A stretch of DNA of 64,000 nucleotides from Paraburkholderia atlantica (lineage in GTDB: Bacteria; Pseudomonadota; Gammaproteobacteria; Burkholderiales; Burkholderiaceae). A program made the position numbers and the translations under genes. Below the pieces are notes generated by a model. It did no database searches, was not told the DNA's origin, and worked only from the letters and a program-made list of their open reading frames with translations. Position 1 is the stretch's first letter. Every line of letters starts with the position of its first letter. Of the stretch, positions 1 to 7,944 are shown in pieces. The stretch is taken from positions 1 to 64,000 of the forward strand of contig NZ_WHNQ01000023.1 in the NCBI RefSeq assembly GCF_009362785.1. The letters are read 5' to 3'.

Positions 1-356
1 TGTTCGGCTTCTTTCCGCGTCTGAAGGAGCGCGCCTCGCAATACGCGGGCACGCTGTCGGGCGGCGAGCAGCAGATGCTCGCGATGGCGCGCGCAATCAT
101 CTCGCGCCCGAAACTGCTGCTGCTCGACGAACCGTCGATGGGCCTGTCGCCGATCATGGTCGAGAAGATCTTCGAAGTGGTGCGCTCGATTTCCGCCGAA
201 GGTATGACGGTGCTGCTCGTCGAGCAGAACGCGCGTCTCGCGCTGCAGGCGGCTAATCGCGGCTACGTGATGGACTCCGGTCTGATCACGATGTCGGGTG
301 ACGCGAAGCAGATGCTCGACGATCCGAAGGTTCGGGCCGCCTACCTCGGTGAATGA
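1..356 (+). CDS. livF: Branched-chain amino acid ABC transporter ATPase LivF (3' part)
   Basis: Only the C-terminal part is in the window; the reading frame is open from base 3 and ends with TGA at 354-356. The translation shows the ABC signature LSGGEQQ followed by MLAMARAI, a Walker B segment LLLLDEPSMGLSP, and the D-loop/H-loop stretch ending VLLVEQNA. The MGLSP and VEQNA wording is typical of LivF, the smaller ATPase of the high-affinity branched-chain amino acid (or related amide/urea) importer. It would act at the inner face of the membrane with LivG and the LivH/LivM permeases, which should lie upstream outside the window. A strong hairpin with a T-run follows, so livF is probably the last gene of its operon. 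The substrate cannot be fixed from this fragment. Confidence 0.85.
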   Translation, partial: FGFFPRLKERASQYAGTLSGGEQQMLAMARAIISRPKLLLLDEPSMGLSPIMVEKIFEVVRSISAEGMTVLLVEQNARLALQAANRGYVMDSGLITMSGDAKQMLDDPKVRAAYLGE

Positions 357-419
357 GTGGCTGAATAAGTAGCTGATGAGTTGGACGTGTGCCGTTTTCT
401 CGCACACTTCCGGCTTGCG

Positions 420-457
420 ACGCGCCTCACGATGCAACGTCGTGCGGCGCGTTTTTT
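420..457 (+). terminator. Rho-independent terminator after livF
   Basis: A 13-bp stem with one mismatch (left arm 420-432, right arm 440-452) encloses a 7-nt loop and runs straight into a T6 tract at 452-457. It lies 64 bp past the livF stop, in the right orientation for that operon. Confidence 0.8.
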
Positions 458-477
458 CTTGCCGACCAGGGCGTGAA

Positions 478-771
478 TTATGGGAGTTTCCCGATAACCG
501 CACTGATTTCGTCTTTGGTGAACGCACGCAGTGTTTGCGAGCGGACATTGCCGGCCGAGCCGAGTGCGAAGCCGAAGGCGAGGAAGCTCTGCTCGTCTGC
601 CGCTTCGACGACCGAGACAATGTCGTATTCCCCCAAGGTCCAGTAGATCTGCTTCATCTCGCAGCCAAAAGTTTTCGCCATCTCTGCCGTCTGCCCGGCT
701 CGCTGTGCTGTGTTCTTGATCGTGCGGATCCCCTGATCCGTGAATTGCAGGAGCACCACATAAGTCGCCAT
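478..771 (-). CDS. GYD domain protein
   Basis: A 97-residue protein beginning MATYVVLLQFTDQGIR, with the central segment WTLGEYDIVSVVEA that gives the GYD family its name. The whole length matches the family's usual size of about 95 residues, a ferredoxin-like dimeric alpha/beta fold with no known function. A purine-rich AAGGGG lies upstream of the ATG. It reads convergently with livF and appears monocistronic. No catalytic role can be assigned. Confidence 0.85.
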   Translation of the reverse strand: MATYVVLLQFTDQGIRTIKNTAQRAGQTAEMAKTFGCEMKQIYWTLGEYDIVSVVEAADEQSFLAFGFALGSAGNVRSQTLRAFTKDEISAVIGKLP

Positions 772-962
772 GAAGATTCCCCTTAGGATTCAAACGCGTT
801 GGGACTCAGATGCATGAGCCGCCGCGGGGAGCGTCGCGAACCGCCGCGAAGGTCTCTTCCAGCCCCGGCGTCGTCTCGTGCGTAAACGATTCTAGGCAAT
901 CCGTCTGCCCGCCATCTGCTATTTGTCCGAATCCGCCGATATGTGCGCTGCTCGCGAGAACA

Positions 963-1010
963 ATGAAAGAAGGCCGCATGCGCCAACCAGCGCATGCGGC
1001 CTTCTTTCAT
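963..1010 (-). terminator. Very long perfect hairpin, terminator of ypeA
   Basis: ATGAAAGAAGGCCGCATGCG at 963-982 is perfectly complementary to 991-1010, with an 8-nt loop. A 20-bp perfect stem is unusually long. It ends 18 bp beyond the 3' end of the minus-strand ypeA gene, and its outer pairs are A/T rich, so it probably terminates ypeA transcription and shields the oppositely oriented neighbours. Confidence 0.7.
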
Positions 1011-1027
1011 GAGGTGTGCGACGCGAA

Positions 1028-1501
1028 TCAACTCGCCGGGGTTGCGTCCGCGTATTGGCCGAGCCGCTTGCCGAGGCTGATCACCGCATCGGCTCGATAG
1101 CCGAGCGCATCGTAGAAGGCGCGCACTTCAGCCGACGCCGACGACAGTACCTGCAGGTTCAGCTTCGGACAGCCAAGCTTCGTCAACTCGCTCTCGACGT
1201 GCGCGACGAGCCGCGTGCCGATGCCATGACGTCGCAGCGAAGCGTCGACCGCGAGCGAATACAGCCAGCCGCGGTGTCCGTCATACCCGCCCATCACGGT
1301 GCCGACGATGCGTCCATCGAGCACCGCGACGAAGAACAGTTCCGGTTGCGTCGCGAGCTTGTTCGCGATCGACAGACGCGGATTACGCTGCGGTCGCGTC
1401 ACGTCGTGATACTCGGGAAACACCTGCTGCCATAGCGCGATCACCGCTTCGGTATCGCTCGCGTCGAAGCGGCGGATCGACAGCGTCGTGTTCGTCGTCA
1501 T
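1028..1501 (-). CDS. ypeA: GNAT family acetyltransferase, YpeA type
   Basis: A 157-residue single-domain N-acetyltransferase. The segment GTVMGGYDGHRG (about residues 67-78) and the C-terminal SLGKRL are wording I recognise from YpeA. The acetyl-CoA pyrophosphate-binding loop is R90-R91-H92-G93-I94-G95-T96. It would transfer an acetyl group from acetyl-CoA to an amine; the acceptor is unknown. It lies 19 bp downstream of argD on the same strand, so the two may be co-transcribed. The 20-bp hairpin beyond it marks the end of the unit. Confidence 0.88.
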   Translation of the reverse strand: MTTNTTLSIRRFDASDTEAVIALWQQVFPEYHDVTRPQRNPRLSIANKLATQPELFFVAVLDGRIVGTVMGGYDGHRGWLYSLAVDASLRRHGIGTRLVAHVESELTKLGCPKLNLQVLSSASAEVRAFYDALGYRADAVISLGKRLGQYADATPAS

Positions 1502-1520
1502 CGGTGCGCTCCGCAGTGGA

Positions 1521-2705
1521 TTACAGCGAGTCGAGAACCGAGCGCAGCATCGCCAGCATCTGGTCGATCTCTTCGGTCGTCACGTTCAGCGCCGGCATGA
1601 AGCGCAGCAGGTTCGGACGAGCGGCGTTCAGCAGCACGCCGTCGGGTTGCATTTCACGCGCCTTCTCGACGATCTGGTTGCCGATGTCCTTGCCGAGCAG
1701 CAGCGCGCGCAGCAGACCCTCACCGCGCTCGCCCTTGAAGCCGCGCTCCTCGGACAACTCGAGCAGCTTCGCGCGCAGATAATCGCCGCGCGAGCGCACG
1801 CCTTCGAGGAAGCCCGGTGCCGTCAGCTGCGAGATCACCGAGTAGCCGACCGCGGTCATCAGCGGATTGCCGTTGTAGGTGCCGCCCTGATCGCCGGCTT
1901 CGAACACGGCGATTTCCGCCTTCGACAGCAGCGCCGCGAGCGGCACGCCGCCGCCGATGCCCTTGCCGAGCGTCATGATGTCCGGCTCGATGCCCGACAG
2001 CTGATACGCGAACAGCGTGCCGGCGCGACCGCAGCCGCTTTGCACCTCATCGACGATCAGCAGAATGTTGTGCTTTTTCGTCAGCTCGCGCAGTTGCTGC
2101 ATGAATTCGCGGGTTGCGGGAATCACGCCGCCTTCGCCCTGGATCGGCTCGAGCATCACCGCGACGGTTTTCGCATTGATCAGCTTTTCCACCGACGCGA
2201 TGTCGTTCAGCTCCGCCTTCGGGAAGCCCGGCACCTGCGGCGCGTAGATCGTGTCCCAGCCCGGCTTGCCGCTGGCCGACATCGTCGCGAGCGTGCGGCC
2301 GTGGAAGCTGTGGTCGAAGGTGATGATCTCGAACGCGCCGTCCTTGAACTTCCTGCCCCACTTGCGCGCGAGCTTGATCGCGCCTTCGTTCGCCTCGGCG
2401 CCGCTGTTGGCGAAGAACACCTTGTCGAAGCAGCTGTGCTGCGTGAGCAGACCCGCGAGCTTCGCCATCGGCTCGTTGTAGAACGCCGGCGAAGGGTTGA
2501 TCAGCAGCTTGGCCTGGCTGTTCAGCGCTTCGATCATGCCGTCGTTGCAGTGGCCGAGGCTGTTGACTGCCCAGCCCTGAATGAAATCCAGGTAGCGCTT
2601 GCCGTTGTTGTCGTAAATCCACGAGCCTTTGCCGTGCGTGAAAACGATTTCGGGCCGGTTCGTGATGTACATCAGCGAATCGATTGGATACTCATTGAAA
2701 TTCAT
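1521..2705 (-). CDS. argD: Acetylornithine aminotransferase-like class III aminotransferase
   Basis: A 394-residue PLP enzyme of aminotransferase class III. K248 in TLGKGIGGG is the expected Schiff-base lysine, D219 in IVDEVQSG contacts the pyridine nitrogen, and FANSGAEANEGAIKLARKW at about 98-116 is the phosphate-cup region. These fit acetylornithine/succinylornithine transaminase, which makes N-acetylornithine in arginine synthesis. I chose the ATG at 2703-2705 (MNFNEYPIDS); the frame stays open 32 codons upstream, but that stretch is not family-like. The closely related 4-aminobutyrate or ornithine aminotransferases cannot be fully excluded, since class III enzymes overlap in sequence. 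Confidence 0.85.
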   Translation of the reverse strand: MNFNEYPIDSLMYITNRPEIVFTHGKGSWIYDNNGKRYLDFIQGWAVNSLGHCNDGMIEALNSQAKLLINPSPAFYNEPMAKLAGLLTQHSCFDKVFFANSGAEANEGAIKLARKWGRKFKDGAFEIITFDHSFHGRTLATMSASGKPGWDTIYAPQVPGFPKAELNDIASVEKLINAKTVAVMLEPIQGEGGVIPATREFMQQLRELTKKHNILLIVDEVQSGCGRAGTLFAYQLSGIEPDIMTLGKGIGGGVPLAALLSKAEIAVFEAGDQGGTYNGNPLMTAVGYSVISQLTAPGFLEGVRSRGDYLRAKLLELSEERGFKGERGEGLLRALLLGKDIGNQIVEKAREMQPDGVLLNAARPNLLRFMPALNVTTEEIDQMLAMLRSVLDSL

Positions 2706-2793
2706 GTCGGCGGGCTCCAGGGCAAAGGGTAAAAGCAGGGTGAAGAAACGGTGACGGTTTTTAGCCAATAAAAACGGCGGCCGGAAAAGCAGA

Positions 2794-2817
2794 AAAGCCA
2801 CGGCATGCCGTGGCTTT
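2794..2817 (-). terminator. 24-bp perfect palindrome, terminator of the reductase gene
   Basis: The 24 bp from 2794 to 2817 are a perfect inverted repeat (AAAGCCACGG plus its complement around CATG). On the minus strand it is followed by TTTTCTGCTTTT, a T-rich tail. It lies between the end of the upstream reductase gene (3022) and the argD start, so it most likely terminates the reductase transcript. Confidence 0.65.
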
Positions 2818-3021
2818 CATGATTCGAACAGCTTGCGCCCAAATTTGTGTGTGGCGCGAGTCCGTGACGAAGCCAGCGGCGTCCCTAGGGGAGCGGCGAG
2901 CGGCGACGTCGGAGTTCGGACTGGATGCGGTTCATGCGCGAGAGAATACGATAAGAAAAGCACCGGTGTAAACCATGAATTTGCACTGGTGCTGCATCAG
3001 GACGATTTTGCCGGCGTGCAA

Positions 3022-4053
3022 TCAGACCGCGTTCGCGAGATCGGCGGCGCTCGTGAACGAGTCCGCGTAGAACTCGTCTTCCGGCAACTGGTGATGCTGC
3101 GTGAAGTCGCGCAGCGCCGATTCGACCATCACCGGCGCGCCGCATGCGTACACCTGGTAGGCCGACAGATCGGGCAGATCCTCGATGACCGCGCGATGCA
3201 CGAAGCCGATGCGGCCCGTCCATGCGTCGCCCGCATCGGGCTCGGAGAGCACCGGCACGAACTTGAAGTTCGGAATCTCGCGCGCCCATTGCTCGGCGAG
3301 TTCGAGCAGATACAGGTCTTTCTTGCGGCGCGCGCCCCAGTAGAGCGTCATGGGGCGCGTGATGTTCTTGAACACCGCATGCTCGACGATCGCCTTCAGC
3401 GGCGCGAAGCCGGTGCCCGACGCGAGCAGCACGATCGGCTTGTCCGAGTCTTCGCGCAGGAAGAACGTGCCGAGCGGTGCTTCGAAGCGCAGGATGTCGC
3501 GCTCCTTCATCGTGTTGAATACATGATCGGTGAACGCGCCGCCGGGCATATGGCGGATGTGCAGCTCGATCGGGCCTTCGACGTGCGGCGCATTCGCCAT
3601 CGAATAACTGCGGCGCTTGCCGTCCTTCAGGATGAATTCGAGGTACTGGCCGGCCAGATATTGCAGACGCTCGTTGGCGGGCAGTTGCAGCTTGACGACG
3701 ATCACGTCGTCGGCCTTGCGCTCGATCGCGTTCACGCGACACGGCAGCTTCTTGATCTGCACGTCGCCGACGCCGGCCACTTCGCGGATGTCGACTTCGA
3801 GATCGGAGCACGCGGTCGCGCAGCACAGGAGCGCCATGCCGCGCGTCTTTTCGTCGTTCGACAGCGCCGACGACGAGTGCGCACGCTGTTCGACCTCGCC
3901 GCTGACGACTGTGCCCTTGCACGAACCGCACGCGCCGTTCTTGCAGCCGTACGGCAGGCCGATGCCTTGACGCAGCGCTGCGGAGAGCACCGGTTCGTCC
4001 TGTTCTACCTGAAACTGCCGGCCGCTTTGCCGGAGCGTGACGTTAAATGCCAT
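3022..4053 (-). CDS. 2Fe-2S ferredoxin/FAD/NAD(P)H reductase, CDP-6-deoxy-glucoseen reductase type
   Basis: A 343-residue three-domain electron transfer flavoprotein. The N-terminal plant-type ferredoxin domain carries C37, C42 and C45 (GCKNGACGSC) with the fourth ligand in LLCCAT (C77/C78). A FAD-binding segment RSYSMANAP follows, then an NAD(P)H-binding domain with GTGFAPLKA and a C-terminal YACGAPVM. Burkholderia homologues are usually annotated as CDP-6-deoxy-delta-3,4-glucoseen reductase. No deoxysugar genes surround it, so the true partner may be an oxygenase or another acceptor. The ATG at 4051-4053 begins MAFNVTLRQ; the 17 codons upstream are arginine/phenylalanine rich and look non-coding. 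It diverges from the SDR gene at 4148. Confidence 0.85.
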   Translation of the reverse strand: MAFNVTLRQSGRQFQVEQDEPVLSAALRQGIGLPYGCKNGACGSCKGTVVSGEVEQRAHSSSALSNDEKTRGMALLCCATACSDLEVDIREVAGVGDVQIKKLPCRVNAIERKADDVIVVKLQLPANERLQYLAGQYLEFILKDGKRRSYSMANAPHVEGPIELHIRHMPGGAFTDHVFNTMKERDILRFEAPLGTFFLREDSDKPIVLLASGTGFAPLKAIVEHAVFKNITRPMTLYWGARRKKDLYLLELAEQWAREIPNFKFVPVLSEPDAGDAWTGRIGFVHRAVIEDLPDLSAYQVYACGAPVMVESALRDFTQHHQLPEDEFYADSFTSAADLANAV

Positions 4054-4147
4054 AAAGTGTTCGGAATCGAAAAAACGGAATCGAAATCGGACCCGCCGGA
4101 TCAACCGCGCGGTACCTGTTGCATGTGACCGCTACAATGCGCCCACC

Positions 4148-5185
4148 ATGAAAGCGACACGAAACTTCCGCCGGCCGCGCGTGCTGATCGTAGGATGCGG
4201 CGACGTCGGCATGCGCTGCGTGCCTCTGTTGCGGCAGCGCGCGCATGTCTTCGCATTGACCAGCCATGCCGCGCGCTGCGACGAGTTGCGCGCCGCGGGC
4301 GTGACGCCGCTCGTCGGCGATCTCGACATGCGCGGCAGCCTCAAACGGCTCGCGCGCCTCGCGCCGACGGTGCTGCATCTGGCGCCACCGCAAAAGTCCG
4401 GCGACGACGACCGGCGCACTCGCGCGCTGCTTGCGACGCTAGGTGCAGCGGGCCGCATGAACGCTTGCGCGGCGCGGTCGTCCGTCGCGCCGATCGCGCG
4501 GCTGCGCCGTGCGCGCGCTTCAGGTCTGGGCGCTCAAACACCCGCTATTGTACCCGACGGGGTGCGACGGACCGGCGCTTCGCGGCCACCGGTGCGCATC
4601 GTTTACGCAAGCACGACGGGCGTCTACGGCGATTGTCGCGGCGCGTGGATCGACGAAACACGCGCGACGCAGCCCGCGAATGCGCGCGCCAAACGTCGCG
4701 TGTCGGCAGAGCGGCAGTTGCGGCGCGCGACCGCGCGCGGCAGCGTCGCCGCGAGCATCGCGCGGATTCCGGGCATCTATGCGGCCAACCGTCTGCCGCT
4801 CGCGCGGCTCGAAAGAGGCACGCCAGCGCTCGTCGATGCCGACGACGTCTACACGAATCACATCCACGCCGACGACCTCGCCGCGATCCTCGTGCGTCTC
4901 GCCACGCATGGCCGGCCGGCGCGCGCGCTGCACGCGTCCGACGATTCGTCGCTGAAAATGGGAGAGTATTTCGACGCGGTCGCCGATGCGTTCGGGCTCG
5001 CGCGAGCGCCGCGCATCACGCGCGAGCAGGCGGAGCAGCAGATCGATCCGATGCTGCTGTCGTTCATGCGCGAGTCGCGCCGCCTCGTGAACCGGCGTCT
5101 GAAGGAGGAATTGGGAGTACGTCTGCGCTATCCGAGCGTCGACGATTTCTTGCGCGAAGCGAAGGGGAAGGGCAAGGGCGGCTAG
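4148..5185 (+). CDS. NAD-dependent epimerase/dehydratase family protein (extended SDR, YeeZ-like)
   Basis: A 345-residue protein starting MKATRNFRRPRVLIVG. The dinucleotide-binding motif VLIVGCGDVGMRC (GxGxxG) is at residues 13-25. Further on it has IVYASTTGVYGD, the serine/threonine and tyrosine region of extended SDRs, then RIPGIYAANRLPL and a domain with HADDLAAIL. This layout resembles the YeeZ/NAD(P)-binding epimerase-like group rather than a sugar epimerase with a full YxxxK. An arginine- and alanine-rich insertion around residues 100-150 is unusual. The substrate is unknown. Confidence 0.75.
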   Translation: MKATRNFRRPRVLIVGCGDVGMRCVPLLRQRAHVFALTSHAARCDELRAAGVTPLVGDLDMRGSLKRLARLAPTVLHLAPPQKSGDDDRRTRALLATLGAAGRMNACAARSSVAPIARLRRARASGLGAQTPAIVPDGVRRTGASRPPVRIVYASTTGVYGDCRGAWIDETRATQPANARAKRRVSAERQLRRATARGSVAASIARIPGIYAANRLPLARLERGTPALVDADDVYTNHIHADDLAAILVRLATHGRPARALHASDDSSLKMGEYFDAVADAFGLARAPRITREQAEQQIDPMLLSFMRESRRLVNRRLKEELGVRLRYPSVDDFLREAKGKGKGG

Positions 5186-5214
5186 GCCAGCAACAGAAAC
5201 AAAAATGCCGCCTC

Positions 5215-5234
5215 GCGGGGCCACCTGGCCCCGC
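5215..5234 (-). terminator. G/C-rich hairpin between convergent genes
   Basis: GCGGGGCCA (5215-5223) pairs with TGGCCCCGC (5226-5234) around a 2-nt loop. On the minus strand a T5 run follows about 10 nt later. It lies between two convergent genes (ends at 5185 and 5302). The T-run spacing is not ideal, so terminator function is likely but unproven. Confidence 0.45.
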
Positions 5235-5301
5235 AGAAATAGCACCTGCGCCGCACCGCATCAATGCACCGCGCAAAAGGAGCCGCGCGGTCCAACCGGC
5301 A

Positions 5302-5490
5302 TCAGGTCAGCGTCGGCAGCACTTCCAGCAACAGGAAGCACAGCATGCCGCCGATCAACGCGCCGATAAGGTTCGGCTGGTACTGGTGCCGCCGCCGCAT
5401 GATGACCAGCAATCCGCCGACCAGCAGCAGCGCAAAGCAGATAAACGCGATCATCGCGTGCGAAAACGCCATCGTGCCGTCGATATGCAT
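5302..5490 (-). CDS. Small two-helix membrane protein, unknown function
   Basis: A 62-residue protein with two hydrophobic segments, AMIAFICFALLLVGGLLVIM and a second one near LIGALIGGMLCFLLLEVL, separated by a basic hinge RRRHQYQP. A very strong Shine-Dalgarno AAGGAGG sits 6 nt before the ATG, which makes this short gene convincing. Topology is probably N-out, C-out with a cytoplasmic basic loop. I do not recognise the family. Confidence 0.7.
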   Translation of the reverse strand: MHIDGTMAFSHAMIAFICFALLLVGGLLVIMRRRHQYQPNLIGALIGGMLCFLLLEVLPTLT

Positions 5491-5657
5491 GGCGCCCCTC
5501 CTTGAAACCTTTGTAGTCGTTTGTTTAGACGAGTATAGGGCGACATGTAAGCAACGGCATGCTGCAACGCAGCGGCCTATGTGCGGTGCACCGCAATGCG
5601 CGCAGGCTTTCTCCGGCGCATCAAGGGCTTAGGTGGCGCTCACTGCGCGCTAGTCGT

Positions 5658-6368
5658 TTACCCGGCCCGCAGCGCGGCGAGGCCCGCTTCGTCGAGCCAT
5701 TGCCATGCGCCGGGCGCGAGCGTCGCGGGCAGCACGAGGCCGCCGATCCGCTCGCGATGCAGCGCCTCGCAGCGGTTGCCCGATGCCGCGATCATCCGCT
5801 TGACCTGGTGGTATTTGCCTTCGAGCACGGTGAGCGCGAGCGTGTGGGTGTCGCGCGCCTCTGCGTCGAGCGCGGCGCTCGGTTTCGTGTCGCCGTGCAG
5901 CAGTACGCCGTCGCGCAGCGCGGCGAGCTGCGCGTCGTCGAGCGGATGGCGCGTGGTCGCGACGTAGAGCTTCGGCACCTTGCGTTTCGGCGACGTGAAC
6001 TGATGCACGAACTTGCCGTCGTCGGAGAGCAGCAGCAGGCCTGTGGTGTCCTGATCGAGACGGCCGACGCACTGCACGCCGCGCTCGGCGAACTGCGGCG
6101 GCAGCAGGCTGAACACGCTCAGATGATGCTGCGGATCGCGCGAGCATTCATAGCCGACGGGCTTGTTCAGCAGCAGATACGCGTGCTCGCGATACGGCCA
6201 TTCGACGCCGTCGACGCTGAAGCGCAACGCGCCGCTATCGACAGCGAAATCGGCGTCGGCATCGGTGCAGACGGCCCCGTCGATGCCGACGCGGCCGTCG
6301 CCGATCAGCGCGCGGCACTGCCGGCGCGAACCGAAACCTTGAGTAAAGAGGATGCTTTCGAGATTCAT
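5658..6368 (-). CDS. rsuA: 16S rRNA pseudouridine synthase, RsuA family
   Basis: A 236-residue RsuA/RluB-type enzyme that isomerises uridine to pseudouridine in rRNA. The N-terminal S4-like part is FGSRRQCRALIGDGRV. The catalytic motif VGRLDQDTTGLLLLSDDG holds the nucleophilic Asp at residue 105, and KPVGYECS lies before it. The C-terminal EGKYHQVKRMIAASG is the second conserved signature. A single S4 plus catalytic domain and this length fit RsuA (U516 of 16S rRNA) better than RluB or RluF. The start at 6366-6368 (MNLESILFT) is preceded by non-family sequence. Confidence 0.88.
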   Translation of the reverse strand: MNLESILFTQGFGSRRQCRALIGDGRVGIDGAVCTDADADFAVDSGALRFSVDGVEWPYREHAYLLLNKPVGYECSRDPQHHLSVFSLLPPQFAERGVQCVGRLDQDTTGLLLLSDDGKFVHQFTSPKRKVPKLYVATTRHPLDDAQLAALRDGVLLHGDTKPSAALDAEARDTHTLALTVLEGKYHQVKRMIAASGNRCEALHRERIGGLVLPATLAPGAWQWLDEAGLAALRAG

Positions 6369-6462
6369 GGCGAGCGAAGAATAACACCGCAAGAAGCGGG
6401 GCGCCCCGCAAGTCCCAAGCGCCGACGATGAATGCCTCACGTCAAACCTCGGGAGTGCATCG

Positions 6463-7728
6463 ATGTCCGCCACCACGTCTTCGTCGTCTTCGCCTTCCAA
6501 CGCACAGCGACTGCCCGGCGCTTTCCAGCGCCTCGCCTCGTCGAACCTGTGCGCGCAATCGGCCGAGCAGATCAGCCTCGCCGCCGCGCCGCTCGTCGCG
6601 GTGTTCGCGCTCGGCGCCAACGCGCGCGATACCGGCCTGCTGCAAACCGCGCAGACGCTGCCGTTCCTGTTGCTGTCGATGCCGCTCGGCGTCTGGGCCG
6701 ATCGCCGCTCGCGCCGCGTGCTGATGACGCTCGCCGAGAGCGTACGGGTCTGCGCGATGCTGTGCGTGCTGCTGCTGGTGCTCACGCATGCGCTGAACCT
6801 GCCGCTGCTCGCGGCGCTCGGCTTCGTCGCCGCGACGGGCACGGTTGCCTACAACGTCGCGGCGCCTTCACTGGTGCCGTCGATCGTGCCGCGCGACGCC
6901 TATGCGAGCGCGAACGGCCGGCTCGAACTCGCGCGCAGCGTCGCGTACTCGGCGGGGCCGGCGCTGGGCGGCGTGCTGGTCGGCTGGATCGGCGCGGGCT
7001 GGGCGTATGGCGCCGCGGCGGCGTTGTCGGCGCTCGCGGTCGCGTTGCTCGCGGGATTGCGCGAGCCGCCACGCGCGGCCGCGCCGCGGCGGCACTTCAT
7101 GCTGGAGCTGCGCGACGGCACGCGCTTCGTGCTGCGCGATCCGTTGCTGCTGCCGATCCTGCTGACCGCGGTGTTCTTCAACCTCGGCTTCTTCATCCTG
7201 CAGGCGGTCTATGTGCCGTACGCGGTGCATCGGCTCGGGCTCGATGCATCGGCGGTCGGCGTGACGCTCGGCGCGTACGGCGTCGGTATGGTGTGCGGTG
7301 CGCTCGCTGCGCCCGCGGTCGCGCGGCGGGTCGCGTTCGGCCGTCTGCTGATCATCGGACCGTCGTGCGGCCTGCTCGCGTCGTTCGTGATGGTCGCGAC
7401 GCTCGTCGCGCCATCGTTCTGGCTCGCGCTCGCGAGTTTCTTCCTGCTCGGCGCGGGACCGATCCTGTGGGTCGTCGCCTCGACCACGCTGCGTCAGGCG
7501 ATCACGCCCGAACGAATGATCGGCCGCGTGTCGGCGCTGATCAGCACGGCCACCTATGGCGCGCGGCCGGTGGGCGCGCTGCTGGGCGCCGCGCTCAGCG
7601 CGCGCTGGAGCATCGACGTATGTCTCGTCGCGGCCGCGCTCGCGTTTCTCGTGCAGGCGCTGATCATCGTGATGTCGCCAGTGGCGCGGCTCATGGACAT
7701 TCCCGAGCAGAGCACGGCGGCGTGCTGA
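6463..7728 (+). CDS. MFS transporter
   Basis: A 421-residue major facilitator protein. After a serine-rich N-terminus it shows about twelve hydrophobic segments. The loop 2-3 signature appears as MPLGVWADRRSRRVLM (about residues 73-88) and there is a long basic central loop EPPRAAAPRRHFMLELRDG. It resembles the EntS/multidrug-type MFS exporters. It is divergent from rsuA by about 95 bp. Substrate unknown; no nearby siderophore genes support an enterobactin-type role. Confidence 0.82.
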   Translation: MSATTSSSSSPSNAQRLPGAFQRLASSNLCAQSAEQISLAAAPLVAVFALGANARDTGLLQTAQTLPFLLLSMPLGVWADRRSRRVLMTLAESVRVCAMLCVLLLVLTHALNLPLLAALGFVAATGTVAYNVAAPSLVPSIVPRDAYASANGRLELARSVAYSAGPALGGVLVGWIGAGWAYGAAAALSALAVALLAGLREPPRAAAPRRHFMLELRDGTRFVLRDPLLLPILLTAVFFNLGFFILQAVYVPYAVHRLGLDASAVGVTLGAYGVGMVCGALAAPAVARRVAFGRLLIIGPSCGLLASFVMVATLVAPSFWLALASFFLLGAGPILWVVASTTLRQAITPERMIGRVSALISTATYGARPVGALLGAALSARWSIDVCLVAAALAFLVQALIIVMSPVARLMDIPEQSTAAC

Positions 7729-7762
7729 GCGCGGCGCCAAGCGCTCGTTGAAGCCTTTCAGT

Positions 7763-7794
7763 CGCCCCGATGAAAATCGATCTTCATCGGGGCG
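7763..7794 (+). terminator. Perfect 12-bp hairpin after the MFS gene
   Basis: CGCCCCGATGAA (7763-7774) is the exact complement of TTCATCGGGGCG (7783-7794) with an 8-nt loop. No T-run follows, so it may be a factor-dependent terminator or mRNA-end stabiliser rather than a classic intrinsic terminator. Confidence 0.45.
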
Positions 7795-7859
7795 CAGCAT
7801 ATCGGCGCTGCTGACCCCCCTTTCCCTGAAGGGCTTCGGTTGGTAAAAACCCTCAAAGC

Positions 7860-7908
7860 ATGAAAATGAATTTTTTTCGGCGCGGGTTTCATGTAAATAT
7901 GTTTTCAT
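7860..7908. promoter_or_regulatory. A/T-rich inverted repeats upstream of rpiR, candidate RpiR operator and promoter
   Basis: A short AT-rich island in otherwise GC-rich DNA contains ATGAAAA (7860-7866) and TTTTCAT (7902-7908) as outer inverted arms, with GAAAATGAATTTTTTTC inside. RpiR/MurR regulators bind such TGAAA/TTTCA-type repeats, and the rpiR start lies 37 bp downstream. Autoregulation of the peptide operon is an inference. Confidence 0.4.
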
Positions 7909-7944
7909 CGAGTCCATCTAGAACAACCGCGCCTGTCCGCTCGC

